Source: Arthrobacter oryzae (lineage in GTDB: Bacteria; Actinomycetota; Actinomycetes; Actinomycetales; Micrococcaceae). Taken from it: 64,000 nucleotides of DNA. Below, one piece after another: positions 26,662-34,955 of this stretch. Positions within the stretch are counted from its first letter, which is position 1, and each line of letters opens with the position of its first letter. The DNA lies in NCBI RefSeq assembly GCF_003634095.1, contig NZ_RBIR01000003.1:496001-560000 (forward strand), read 5' to 3'. Both the position numbers and the translations under genes were made by a program. Under the pieces are notes generated by a model. It saw nothing but the letters and a program-made list of their open reading frames with translations. It did no database searches and was not told where the DNA came from.

Positions 26662-28224
26662 ATGACGCTCAACAAGTTCAACCTTCCCGACGTCGGCGAA
26701 GGGCTTACGGAAGCCGAAATCGTCGCTTGGAAGGTCAAGGCCGGCGACACCGTGGCCATCAACGATGTCCTGTGCGAGATCGAGACGGCCAAGTCCCTCG
26801 TGGAATTGCCTTCCCCGTTCGCGGGAACGGTCACAGAACTGCTGGTGGCGGAGGGCGTCACGGTGGAGGTCGGCACGCCGATCATCAGCGTCAGTGACGC
26901 ACCTGCCGCGCCGGCTCCGGCTGCCCAGGCGCCTGCCGCGCCAGCCGCGGCACCAATGTACGGCACGCTGCAGGCTGACACGTCTGACGCCGGTGAGTCG
27001 GCCGGTCCTCCGGCCGGCGGCCCGCTTGTGGGCTCCGGCCCCAAGGCCGACGCCGTCAAACGCCGGCGGCGGATTTCGGCAGCCCCGGCCACGGCATCCC
27101 AGGCCCCGGCGTCCGCGGTCGCAGCGTCCGCAACCCCGGCAGCCCCGGCCCCGGATCGCGAACACCAGGCAGCCGTAGCGATGTCCGGCGCTGACCGGGC
27201 AGGGGTCGAGGCCCACGACATCTGGATCAACCCGGATACCGTCAGCCATCCGGCCGGAGGAGCCGCGCCCGCTGTCGCCGACGACCTGCGCCCCACGCTC
27301 GGCGGTGCCATCAGCGGCCTGGTCGGCAAAGTGCTGGCCAAGCCTCCGGTCCGCAAGATCGCCCGGGACCTCGGCATCAACCTGGCCGACGTCGTGCCCA
27401 CCGGCGCCCGCGGCGAGGTGACCCGCGAGGACCTGGTGAGCTACCAGGCCCAGCGTGATGCCGAGGTGGACAAGGCTGACTCGTTCTGGGGCAAAACCGG
27501 CCGCCCGCAGGACCAGCGGATCGAGCGGATCCCGGTTAAGGGCGTCCGCAAGGCCACCGCAAAAGCAATGGTGGAGTCGGCCTTCGCGGCGCCGCACGTG
27601 AGCATCTTCGTCGACGTCGACGCCAGCCGCACGATGGAATTCGTCAAGCGCCTGAAGGCCTCCCGCGATTTCGAGGGCATCAAGGTCTCACCGCTGCTGA
27701 TCCTGGCCAAGGCCGTGATCTGGGCCGCTGCGCGCAACCCGAGCGTCAATGCCACGTGGGTGGACAACCCGGACGGCAGCGATTCCGCGGAAATCCACGT
27801 CAAGCACTTCATGAATCTGGGCATCGCGGCCGCCACGCCCCGCGGACTGATGGTGCCGAACATCAAGAACGCCCAGGATCTCTCGCTCAAGCAGCTGGCC
27901 CTGGCCCTGAACGAGCTCGCCACCACGGCGCGGGCCGGCAAGACCCAGCCCGCCCAGATGCAGGGCGGCACGCTCACCGTGACGAACATCGGCGCACTCG
28001 GGATCGATACCGGCACACCGATCATCAATCCGGGCGAGGTCGCGATCGTCGCGTTCGGCACCATCAAGCAGAAGCCGTGGGTCCTGGACGGCGAGGTCAT
28101 TCCGCGCTGGATCACCACGCTCGGCGGCTCGTTCGATCACCGGGTGGTGGACGGTGACCTGTCGGCCCGCTTCATGGCCGACGTCGCCGCCATCCTGGAA
28201 GAGCCGGCCCTGTTGCTGGACTGA
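26662..28224 (+). CDS. bkdC: Dihydrolipoamide acyltransferase E2 component
   Basis: A 520-residue E2. One lipoyl domain (about 1-80) has lipoyl Lys44 in [16 protein letters not shown] long Ala/Pro linker (about 80-215) follows, then the E3-binding domain (about 230-262, [19 protein letters not shown]) and the catalytic domain ending with DHRVVDG near 491. It transfers acyl groups from lipoyl to CoA. No E3 (lipoamide dehydrogenase) gene follows, so it must be supplied from elsewhere. CGAGGA precedes the ATG. Confidence 0.93.
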   Translation: MTLNKFNLPDVGEGLTEAEIVAWKVKAGDTVAINDVLCEIETAKSLVELPSPFAGTVTELLVAEGVTVEVGTPIISVSDAPAAPAPAAQAPAAPAAAPMYGTLQADTSDAGESAGPPAGGPLVGSGPKADAVKRRRRISAAPATASQAPASAVAASATPAAPAPDREHQAAVAMSGADRAGVEAHDIWINPDTVSHPAGGAAPAVADDLRPTLGGAISGLVGKVLAKPPVRKIARDLGINLADVVPTGARGEVTREDLVSYQAQRDAEVDKADSFWGKTGRPQDQRIERIPVKGVRKATAKAMVESAFAAPHVSIFVDVDASRTMEFVKRLKASRDFEGIKVSPLLILAKAVIWAAARNPSVNATWVDNPDGSDSAEIHVKHFMNLGIAAATPRGLMVPNIKNAQDLSLKQLALALNELATTARAGKTQPAQMQGGTLTVTNIGALGIDTGTPIINPGEVAIVAFGTIKQKPWVLDGEVIPRWITTLGGSFDHRVVDGDLSARFMADVAAILEEPALLLD

Positions 28225-28283
28225 CACGGCACGCAGCCGGCAGCCGGCAGGCCGTATCCCGTATCCCGGAGGCCGCAGTCCGC

Positions 28284-28399
28284 AGCGTTCCTTCCCAGTT
28301 GCTCCAGCTTCCCCGGCCCTGCATCCGCGGGATTCCGCGGCTTCCCTGGGCGGCCCCGGCGTCGAGCGGGGTGTAACTGGGCTGGAGCGTCGGGTCCGG
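28284..28399. repeat. 116-bp intergenic repeat, copy 1
   Basis: First of two copies spaced by 203 bp in the convergent gap after the E2 gene. By eye it differs from copy 2 at about 12 of 116 positions. Within the copy, CCCAGTT near the left and AACTGGG near the right form an inverted repeat, and GCTCCAGC/GCTGGAGC gives a second pairing, so it can fold. The upstream flank also has short repeats of CCCGTATCC. Confidence 0.75.
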
Positions 28400-28486
28400 G
28401 CCGCATCGGCGTCGCGGTCCGCAAGGGGATGGCGTGTTGGGCCCAAGCCGCAGTCCGTAGCCCGTAGCCCGTATCCGGGCGGCCGT

Positions 28487-28602
28487 AGCGTTCCTTCTCA
28501 GTTGCTCCGGCTTCCTCCGCCCTGGATCTGCGGGATTCCGCGGTTTCCCTGGGGGGCCACGGCGTCCAGCGGTGTGCAACTGGGCTGGAGCGTCGGGTCC
28601 GG
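28487..28602. repeat. 116-bp intergenic repeat, copy 2
   Basis: Second copy in direct orientation. The last 26 bases of the two copies are identical (they include AACTGGGCTGGAGCG), while the left half has scattered changes. CAGTTGC and GCAACTG form perfect 7-bp arms here, showing a compensating change compared with copy 1, as expected if pairing is kept. Confidence 0.75.
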
Positions 28603-28613
28603 AACGCGGCGAC

Positions 28614-28650
28614 GGCGGCCAGCGGGGTGTAACTGGGATGCAGCGCTGGA
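28614..28650. repeat. Partial third copy of the intergenic repeat
   Basis: GCGGCCAGCGGGGTGTAACT and following bases repeat the right-hand part of the 116-bp unit (GCGGGGTGTAACTGGG, then a diverged end). It directly follows copy 2. The remainder of the 28225-28763 gap holds no credible coding frame. Confidence 0.6.
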
Positions 28651-28670
28651 CACGGCCGCGGCCAAGAGGC

Positions 28671-28708
28671 AAAAAAGAACCCCGCCGCTGCACACGTCAG
28701 CTGCGGGG
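28671..28708 (-). terminator. Rho-independent terminator of the 28764 gene
   Basis: On the minus strand CCCCGC-A-GCTG pairs with CAGC-G-GCGGGG around a 7-nt loop, followed by TTCTTTTTT. The stem is 10 bp with one internal mismatch. It sits about 55 bp beyond the stop of the small membrane-protein gene and would end that transcript. Confidence 0.8.
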
Positions 28709-28763
28709 CTCCGTCAAGGGTTCCCTCATGATGAGGCCGGCATCGGGCGCTCGGCCCGGCGGG

Positions 28764-29102
28764 TTAGTTTCCCGAGTACGCGGTCAGCATCTGTGCCAGC
28801 GCGGGATTGCCGCTCATGCCGGCGAGGGCGGCCACGGCGCCAAACATCAGGCCCGCGAGCCCCACTCCGCACGCACTGATTCCGGTGAGGAACTTCCAGT
28901 CCTCACGGAGCACGCTGCGCAAGGTGTCGGGCGTGCGCAGGCCCGGGGCAATCAGGTTGGGGGCACTGTCCGTTGATCCGTCGTCCAGCAATGCGACAAC
29001 GCGGCCGGCGCCGCGGTCCACGCGCATGGCGCTGATGTGGTTGCCGTGCCGGGCGAGGAGGATGTCGTGGCCAACCAGCTGGCGTCGCTGAAGAGTGATC
29101 AT
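28764..29102 (-). CDS. Small membrane protein of unknown function
   Basis: A 112-residue protein. I chose ATG 29102 with AAGGGAG 5 nt upstream. The first 70 residues are polar (ITLQRRQLVGHDILLARHGN, later DDGSTDSAPNLIAPGLRTPD), and one hydrophobic segment (about 72-96, LTGISACGVGLAGLMFGAVA) follows. Single-pass membrane topology with an N-terminal cytoplasmic head is likely. It has its own terminator. I do not recognise the family. Confidence 0.65.
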   Translation of the reverse strand: MITLQRRQLVGHDILLARHGNHISAMRVDRGAGRVVALLDDGSTDSAPNLIAPGLRTPDTLRSVLREDWKFLTGISACGVGLAGLMFGAVAALAGMSGNPALAQMLTAYSGN

Positions 29103-29326
29103 GGGGCTCCCTTGATGGGTGGGTTCTCGGATGTCCGCACCATCGCAGGGCACTTCCCATTTTAGTGAACCGCTCCCTGCCCCACGGCTCGCCAGACGGT
29201 GAGGCTGCCCACGGAAGGGGGTGATCCCCGTCAAGTCCGTGCCGTCCTGTCCGGCACACGCACTGCGGCACTAGAGTGACACCAACCGCCGCCGGACCGG
29301 CGGACGCCGATCAAAGGAGATGCTGC

Positions 29327-30961
29327 GTGTTTTCAAGCCCGTACCCCGACGTCGATGTTCCCAACCTCGGTATTTACGACTACCTCTTCGGCGGACTGGG
29401 AGAGGAGGACCTCGCCCGGATCGCGATCGTCGACGGCGTCAGCGGCGCGGAAACCACCTACCGTTCGCTGCGGGACCAGATCGATGCCCTCGCCGGGGCC
29501 GTGGCCGCCCAAGGCCTCGGGGTCAATGGCGTGGCCGCCATCCTGTGCCCCAACATCCCGGCCTTTGCCACCGTCTTCCACGGGCTGCTGCGGGCGGGCG
29601 CCACGGTAACCACCATTAACACGCTGTACACGGCCGACGATATCGCCAGCCAGCTCGCCGACGCCGGCGCTGGCTGGCTTTTCACCGTCTCGGCTTTGCT
29701 CCCGGCGGCCCGGGAGGCGGCCGAAAGAAGCGGCATCCCGGCCGCGCGGCTGGTGGTGCTCGACGGCGCCGACGGGCACCCCTCGCTGGGCGACTTGCTG
29801 GCCGCCGGGGCGCCGGCGCCCCGGATCTCGTTCGATCCCGCCACACATGTGGCCGTGCTGCCGTATTCGTCCGGGACCACGGGCCGGCCCAAGGGCGTCA
29901 TGCTCAGCCACCGGAATCTCGTGGCCAACGTGGAACAGTCCCGGGGGCTGCTCGACGTCGGCGCCGAGGACCGGCTCCTGGCGCTGCTCCCGTTCTTCCA
30001 CATCTACGGGCTTACCGTGCTGCTGAATCTGGCACTGCGCCAGCGGGCCCGGCTCGTCACAATGCCCAGGTTCGATCTCGCCGAGTTCCTGCGGATCATC
30101 CAGGAGCACCGGTGCAGCTACCTGTTCATCGCCCCGCCGGTAGCCGTGGCCCTGTCCAAGCATCCGCTGGTCAGCGAGTACGACCTCAGTTCCGTGCACA
30201 CCACCCTCTCCGGGGCGGCGCCGCTGGACGGGGAGCTCGGCGCCCGACTGTCGGAACGCCTCGGATGCCGGGTACTGCAGGGCTATGGCATGACGGAAAT
30301 GAGTCCCGTGTCCCATCTCATTCCGCGCGACGGCCGCGACGTCCCCGTCAGCTCCGTGGGATACACGGTGCCCAACATGCAGTGCCGGCTCGTGGATCCG
30401 GCTACGGGGGAGGACATTCCGGTTCCCCCGGAAGGGACCAGCGCGCCGGGCCATCTGCTGTGCCGCGGGCCGAACGTGATGCTCGGGTATCTCAACCGGC
30501 CGGAGGAGACTGCGGACACCCTTGACGCGGACGGGTTCCTGCGCACCGGGGACATCGCCACGGTTCGGGCGGACGGGGTTGTGACCATCGTGGACCGGCT
30601 CAAGGAGCTGATCAAGTACAAGGGGTACCAAATTGCCCCGGCGGAGCTTGAGGCCCTGCTCCTGACCCACCCCGGCATTGCTGACGCCGCTGTGATCGGA
30701 TCCCCCGACGCCGACGGCCAGGAAGTGCCCATGGCGTTCGTGGTGCGCCAGCCCGGACCCGACGGCGACGCCTTGGACGGCGACGCCGTCATGGCCTTCG
30801 CGGCGGCCACGGTGGCACCGTTCAAAAAGATCCGCCGCGTGGAGTTTATCGAGGCCGTGCCGAAGTCCGCCTCAGGAAAGATCCTGCGGCGGATGCTCCG
30901 GCCCGCGGAGCAGGCCGCTGTGCCGGAGGCAGCGCCGGCCGCGCTTCCCGGGAAGGCGTAG
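29327..30961 (+). CDS. Acyl/aryl-CoA synthetase (4-coumarate-CoA ligase type)
   Basis: A 544-residue ANL-superfamily enzyme that adenylates a carboxylic acid and transfers it to CoA. The P-loop LPYSSGTTGRPKGVMLSH, the GYGMTEMSP motif, the hinge GDIATV/IVDRLKELIKYKGYQI and the catalytic lysine in PKSASGKILRRM are all present. GTG 29327 has AAAGGAGA 6 nt upstream. It resembles 4-coumarate-CoA ligases, which would fit an aromatic-degrading host, but medium-chain fatty acids are equally possible. Confidence 0.88.
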   Translation: MFSSPYPDVDVPNLGIYDYLFGGLGEEDLARIAIVDGVSGAETTYRSLRDQIDALAGAVAAQGLGVNGVAAILCPNIPAFATVFHGLLRAGATVTTINTLYTADDIASQLADAGAGWLFTVSALLPAAREAAERSGIPAARLVVLDGADGHPSLGDLLAAGAPAPRISFDPATHVAVLPYSSGTTGRPKGVMLSHRNLVANVEQSRGLLDVGAEDRLLALLPFFHIYGLTVLLNLALRQRARLVTMPRFDLAEFLRIIQEHRCSYLFIAPPVAVALSKHPLVSEYDLSSVHTTLSGAAPLDGELGARLSERLGCRVLQGYGMTEMSPVSHLIPRDGRDVPVSSVGYTVPNMQCRLVDPATGEDIPVPPEGTSAPGHLLCRGPNVMLGYLNRPEETADTLDADGFLRTGDIATVRADGVVTIVDRLKELIKYKGYQIAPAELEALLLTHPGIADAAVIGSPDADGQEVPMAFVVRQPGPDGDALDGDAVMAFAAATVAPFKKIRRVEFIEAVPKSASGKILRRMLRPAEQAAVPEAAPAALPGKA

Positions 30962-30966
30962 GGGGC

Positions 30967-31395
30967 CTAGTCGGCGTCGGTCTTGGCGATGTAGACGTCG
31001 CAGGGGGCGTTGTGGGCCACACTGTTCGCAACGCTCCCCAGGACGCGGCCGATCCCGTGCATGCGGCGGTTGCCGACCACAATCATCCGGGCGCCGGTCC
31101 GTTCGGCTTCCCGGATCAGGGCCTCGGCGGGCTTGCCCCGGGCGGCCGCATAGGTGACGTTGGTGTCGGGCCGGCGCAGGCCGTCGGCGACGGTCCGCGC
31201 AACCTCCTCCGCGTTTCCGGCGTCGGAGACGATCCACTTGTCGCCGCCGCTGGCGAAGACCTGGGTCTTGTCGCTGTCAAAGGCGCTGACCACATGAAGG
31301 GTGGCCCCTACCGAAGCCGCAAGGTCGCGCGCGGTGTGCGCCGCCCGCAGGGCAGTCTCACTGCCGTCGACGCCGACGACGATAATTCCGGTCAT
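30967..31395 (-). CDS. Universal stress protein
   Basis: A 142-residue single UspA domain. GVDGSETALRAA opens the fold, and the ATP-binding motif G-x2-G-x9-G-S is visible in GNRRMHGIGRVLGSVANSVA. It is downstream of the aminotransferase gene on the same strand with a 68-nt gap. Typical role: ATP-linked stress response; no specific partner is indicated. Confidence 0.9.
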   Translation of the reverse strand: MTGIIVVGVDGSETALRAAHTARDLAASVGATLHVVSAFDSDKTQVFASGGDKWIVSDAGNAEEVARTVADGLRRPDTNVTYAAARGKPAEALIREAERTGARMIVVGNRRMHGIGRVLGSVANSVAHNAPCDVYIAKTDAD

Positions 31396-31463
31396 GGACC
31401 GCTCCTATGTTCTACAAACTCCGCTAAACCAACCGTGCCAACTAACCGTACTGGAGACTCAGG

Positions 31464-32753
31464 CTACAGCGCCTCGATCGCTTCACGCAGGACCGGCGCG
31501 AGTCGCCGCACGCCCTCACGGATCGACTCGGGCGGCACGGCGCTAAATGCCAGCCGGATCTTGTTCGAGGGGTCGTCCGACGGCGTGAATGCCGCTCCCG
31601 GGATGAAGACGACGCCGGCGTCGATGGCCTTCTTCAGCAGCGGGTAGGTGTCCACACCCTCCGGCAGCGTGACCCACACGAAGAAGCCGCCGTCGGGACG
31701 TGTCCAGCTCAGCCCCTCCGGCATGTAGTCGGCCAGCGCGGCCAGCATGGCCTCGCAGCGTTCCTCGTACAGCCCCCGGTAGGTTTCGATCTGGCCGCGC
31801 CAGTCGTAATCGCGCAGATACGCCGAGACCAGCATCTGGTTCAGCGTCGGCGGGCACAGCGTGACGGCCTCCGCCGCCAGATAGTAGCGGCGTTGCAGGT
31901 GGGCCGGGACGAGGGCCCAGCCGATCCGCAGGCCCGGGGCAAAGATCTTTGAGAAGGACCCCATGTAGATGACGTCGTCGGGGTTTGCTGCCCGCAAGGG
32001 GGTCAGCGGCTTGCCGTCGAAGCGCAGCAGGCCATAGGGGTTGTCTTCCAGCACCAAGATATTCGCGCCGCGGCATATATCGACCACCGCCTGGCGACGC
32101 TCGGCTGACAGGGTGATCCCGGACGGGTTGTTGAAGCTGGGGATGGTGTAGAGGAACTTGATGTTCTTGCCGGCGGCCTGGAGGGCGGCGATCTTGGCTT
32201 CCAGCCGGTCCGGAACGATGCCGTCCTCATCCATCGCAACGGTTTCGACCTGCACCTGGTAGGCCTCGAACGTGTTGAGAGCACCCACATAGGTGGGATC
32301 CTCCACGAGGACCACATCGCCCGGATTACAGAAAACCTTGGCGGCCACATCCTGCGCGGACTGGGAGCCGGCGGTGATGACAATATTCGCGGGGTCGGCA
32401 TTGAGGATCCCTTCCGCCGCCATGACCTCGCAGATCTGGGCGCGAAGCTCCTCTGTGCCTTGGCCGCTGCCGTATTGCAGCGCGATCATGCCCTGCTCTG
32501 CGATGATCTTCGCGGCAGTCTCGCCCAGGCGTTCCAGCGGCAGGGACTCCAGATACGGGCTTCCGCCGGCGAGGGAGACGAGGCCGGGGCGCATCGAGAT
32601 GTCGAAGACATCCCGGACGGCCGATTGTTTGATGTTTGCTGCGCGCTCCGAGAACAGGATCTCGTGGCGGTGGGCGGACGTAGCCGCACGTTCGATTGCG
32701 TCAATTGCCTCGGCCGGAAGTACTACGGCTGCATCAAGTGTTTCGTGGGTCAC
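31464..32753 (-). CDS. PLP-dependent aminotransferase (class I/II, 2-aminoadipate/valine type)
   Basis: A 429-residue fold-type I aminotransferase close to LysN/2-aminoadipate aminotransferases. IKQSAVRDVFDISMRPGLVS and LAGGSPYLESLP mark the substrate side, ALQYGSGQGTEELRAQI follows, and the PLP lysine is in YMGSFSKIFAPGLRIGW. It is not a MocR regulator, because no winged-helix domain precedes it. Substrate is uncertain. Confidence 0.85.
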   Translation of the reverse strand: MTHETLDAAVVLPAEAIDAIERAATSAHRHEILFSERAANIKQSAVRDVFDISMRPGLVSLAGGSPYLESLPLERLGETAAKIIAEQGMIALQYGSGQGTEELRAQICEVMAAEGILNADPANIVITAGSQSAQDVAAKVFCNPGDVVLVEDPTYVGALNTFEAYQVQVETVAMDEDGIVPDRLEAKIAALQAAGKNIKFLYTIPSFNNPSGITLSAERRQAVVDICRGANILVLEDNPYGLLRFDGKPLTPLRAANPDDVIYMGSFSKIFAPGLRIGWALVPAHLQRRYYLAAEAVTLCPPTLNQMLVSAYLRDYDWRGQIETYRGLYEERCEAMLAALADYMPEGLSWTRPDGGFFVWVTLPEGVDTYPLLKKAIDAGVVFIPGAAFTPSDDPSNKIRLAFSAVPPESIREGVRRLAPVLREAIEAL

Positions 32754-32854
32754 AGTCCCAACGATACTACTCAGGTTGTCCGGGGGGAAACTATTGTTTT
32801 CTCAAAACTTGGCGCTCTGCCTGCAGTCAGGGCATTGCGGACCGAAAACCCAGC

Positions 32855-32885
32855 GGCCCCCGTCAGGCGCATGCTGACGGGGGCC
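32855..32885 (-). terminator. Strong hairpin after the FMN-reductase gene
   Basis: GGCCCCCGTCAG and CTGACGGGGGCC are perfect 12-bp arms around a 7-nt loop. On the minus strand the stem is followed by GCTGGGTTTTCGG, a short U-tract a few bases away. It lies 24 bp past the stop of the 32909 gene and probably terminates it; the weak U-tract makes it less typical. Confidence 0.65.
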
Positions 32886-32908
32886 CTGGGATGGCGGGGT
32901 GCGGCGGA

Positions 32909-33472
32909 CTAGGCTGCTTCTGCGGTGCGGGCTGCGGCCAGCGCGTCGAACACGCCCTTGATCTGCTCGACAACCTCGGCGTCGTCCTTGGGGTGGACCT
33001 CGGCGAAGCGGACCATGGAGCCGGGGACTGCCAGCTTGACGTCCTCCAGGACCTGGGCGCCGGCGATGCCGACCGCCTTGCGGGCCTCATCCTGGGCCCA
33101 GACGCCGCCGAACTGACCGAAGGCGGTGCCCACGACGGCGGTCGGCTTGCCCGCGAGGGCGCCGGCGCCGAACGGACGGGACAGCCAGTCGATGGCGTTC
33201 TTGAGCGATGCCGGAACCGTGCCGTTGTGTTCCGGCGTGACGAGCAGGATGGTGTCGGCGTCGTTGGCTGCGGCGCGCAGTGCGGCGGCGGCGGCGGGCA
33301 CCTGGCCCTCGATGTCGAGGTCCTCGTTGTAGAACGGGATGTTGCCGAGGCTTTCGTGGATGATGACGTCCACCTGTTCCGGAGCGTTGAGCTGGATGGC
33401 CTCGGCGAGCTGCAGGTTGGTGGAGCCGGCGCGCAGGCTGCCGACGAGGGTGAGGACGGTGTTCTTGGACAT
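32909..33472 (-). CDS. NADPH-dependent FMN reductase family protein
   Basis: A 187-residue flavodoxin-fold oxidoreductase. The FMN phosphate loop is VGSLRAGSTNLQLAEAI at the N-terminus and TPEHNGTVPASLKNAIDWLSRP is the family signature. It likely reduces FMN, quinones or similar acceptors. It is divergent from a TetR gene, with a palindromic operator between them, so substrate-induced derepression is likely. Confidence 0.9.
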   Translation of the reverse strand: MSKNTVLTLVGSLRAGSTNLQLAEAIQLNAPEQVDVIIHESLGNIPFYNEDLDIEGQVPAAAAALRAAANDADTILLVTPEHNGTVPASLKNAIDWLSRPFGAGALAGKPTAVVGTAFGQFGGVWAQDEARKAVGIAGAQVLEDVKLAVPGSMVRFAEVHPKDDAEVVEQIKGVFDALAAARTAEAA

Positions 33473-33552
33473 GGATACTCCTGTGCGTCACGCCGCGGGG
33501 ATGGATCCCGCGGCTGCGGGTCGTGGAGGCTTTGATGGCCTTCACCGTAGCT

Positions 33553-33572
33553 AAACGGACTGCGGTCCGTTT
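33553..33572. promoter_or_regulatory. TetR operator candidate between divergent genes
   Basis: AAACGGAC-TGCG-GTCCGTTT has perfect 8-bp arms with a 4-nt centre, a classic TetR-type operator. It lies 81 bp upstream of the reductase start and 28 bp upstream of the tetR start, just before the TACAAT box at 33587-33592, so binding would block tetR transcription and probably that of the reductase gene. Confidence 0.75.
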
Positions 33573-33586
33573 GTATTCCCAGGGGC

Positions 33587-33592
33587 TACAAT
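33587..33592 (+). promoter_or_regulatory. -10 box of the tetR gene (leaderless)
   Basis: TACAAT ends 7 nt before GTG 33600, and no ribosome site is present. Transcription would start at about the G of GTG. The operator palindrome lies directly upstream, over the -35 region. Confidence 0.6.
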
Positions 33593-33599
33593 CAGCGAT

Positions 33600-34232
33600 G
33601 TGAGCCTCATTCCCATCCGTCCCGGCGCCCAGCCCGGGGCAGGGCCTGCCGCGGGACCCGCCGCAGAGTCCGAGCGCCGTGACGCGGCACGCAACAGAGA
33701 GCTCCTGCTCTGTGCCGCCCGGGAAATCGTTGGCGAATCCGGCGCCGACGCCCTGACGATGGACCTGCTGGCCCGGCGCGCCGGCGTCGGGAAGGGGACC
33801 GTCTTCCGGCGCTTCGGCAGCCGCGCCGGGCTGATGATGGCGCTCCTGAGTGGCGCCGAGGCCGAATTCCAGAGCAGGTTCATGTTCGGCCCGCCCCCCA
33901 TTGGCCCCGGCGCGCCAGCCTTGGACCGGCTGGTAGCCGTCGGTGCGGCACGTGTTTCCTGGATCCTGGAGTTCGGCGAACTGGCCCGCGCCGCCGATGC
34001 GTCGGCCCACAACAGGTTCGATGTCCCGGCAGCCGTCCTCTGGCACCGGCACCTTGAGATGCTGCTGCGCGAGGCTGGCGTGACGGCGGACCCGTGGCTT
34101 ATGGCCTCGGCGCTGGCGGCGACGCTCGAGCCGGAGCTGCTGCTGCATGCCGTCGGCGTGCACGGCATCGACCCTGAGCGGCTCGCGGAATCCTGGCGCG
34201 AGCTTGTCACACGGGTGGTCGCAGGCGCCTAA
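33600..34232 (+). CDS. TetR-family transcriptional regulator
   Basis: A 210-residue repressor. The helix-turn-helix lies at about residues 38-84 (ELLLCAAREIVGESGADALTMDLLARRAGVGKGTVFRRFGSRAGLM), followed by an Ala/Leu-rich ligand domain. About 35 Pro/Ala-rich residues come before it. GTG 33600 has no Shine-Dalgarno but a well-placed -10 box. It should repress itself and the divergent FMN-reductase gene through the palindrome at 33553-33572; the inducer may be a quinone or electrophile (inference). Confidence 0.88.
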   Translation: MSLIPIRPGAQPGAGPAAGPAAESERRDAARNRELLLCAAREIVGESGADALTMDLLARRAGVGKGTVFRRFGSRAGLMMALLSGAEAEFQSRFMFGPPPIGPGAPALDRLVAVGAARVSWILEFGELARAADASAHNRFDVPAAVLWHRHLEMLLREAGVTADPWLMASALAATLEPELLLHAVGVHGIDPERLAESWRELVTRVVAGA

Positions 34233-34497
34233 AACCGCGCCGTTTAGACCGTCCCGCCGGTCAAATCCATTCCACAGAGTTATTCATAACGATCTGGTAG
34301 AGGCCCTGCCGTGTCCGGCCGGGGCGGGCCGGGGCGGCCCGGCATATGTGATAGCTTCCTCTGGAATGTGACCCGCAACATGGTCCACAAGGACCCAGCC
34401 GCAAGGCCTGCGGGCGGCCGGAAAACACCTGGCCCCATGAACCCGAAACGGCGGCGGAACCCACTGCCGGACCGGGGACGACGGAAGGACCGAAGTT

Positions 34498-34917
34498 GTG
34501 AACACTCTTGTCATCCCGGCCTGTATGCGGCCCCTCGGACCCGCCGCCACGGCAGCCGGATCCGCGCAGACAACGACGATCCGGAACTAACCGGTCCATG
34601 CTCCGATACCTGGCCAAACGGCGGAACAGCTCATGCGCTCCCGGTACAGCGCCTTCGTGGTCGGGGACGCGGATTACCTGCTGCGGACCTGGCACCCGGA
34701 CACCCGTCCCGCGGAACTGGGGCTGGACCCGGGCATGCAGTGGCGCCGCCTGGACATCATTTCAACCAGCCGGGGCGGTCCGCTGGATAGTGAAGGTGTG
34801 GTGACGTTCGCGGCGCACTACCGGCACGACGGCGAACGCGGTGTACAACGCGAAACCAGCCGCTTTGTGCGCGAGGACCGCCGTTGGTACTACCTCGACG
34901 CCGTCGTGTCCGGCTGA
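34498..34917 (+). pseudogene. YchJ/UPF0225-type gene with a broken 5' end
   Basis: From 34591 to 34917 the frame encodes the conserved YchJ middle domain (HAPIPGQTAEQLMRSRYSAF, then VVGDADYLLRTWHP, ending RRWYYLDAVVSG). Family members begin with a Cys-rich SEC-C motif (CPCGSG...CCG), which is missing. A GTG at 34498 with GGAAGGA upstream is in the same frame but meets TAA at 34588-34590. The neighbouring frame ends ELTGPC at the same spot, so a small deletion with frame change is plausible. A 94-residue product from ATG 34633 could still be made, or this could be an assembly error. Confidence 0.6.
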
Positions 34918-34955
34918 CACCACGCATTGATGCCATGCAGCTGGCGGTTCCGGGC

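Noticed and set aside
25471-27597. Very long open frame (708 codons) on the minus strand across the bkd genes
   Set aside because: It is antisense to three clear enzyme genes. The composition is the Gly/Arg/Val/His-rich pattern produced by GC-rich codons read backwards, with no domain.
28172-28693. Minus-strand frame of 173 codons through the repeats, a possible repeat protein
   Set aside because: The repeated peptide comes only from the repeated DNA. Arg/Pro/Gly-rich composition and lack of a ribosome site argue against coding.
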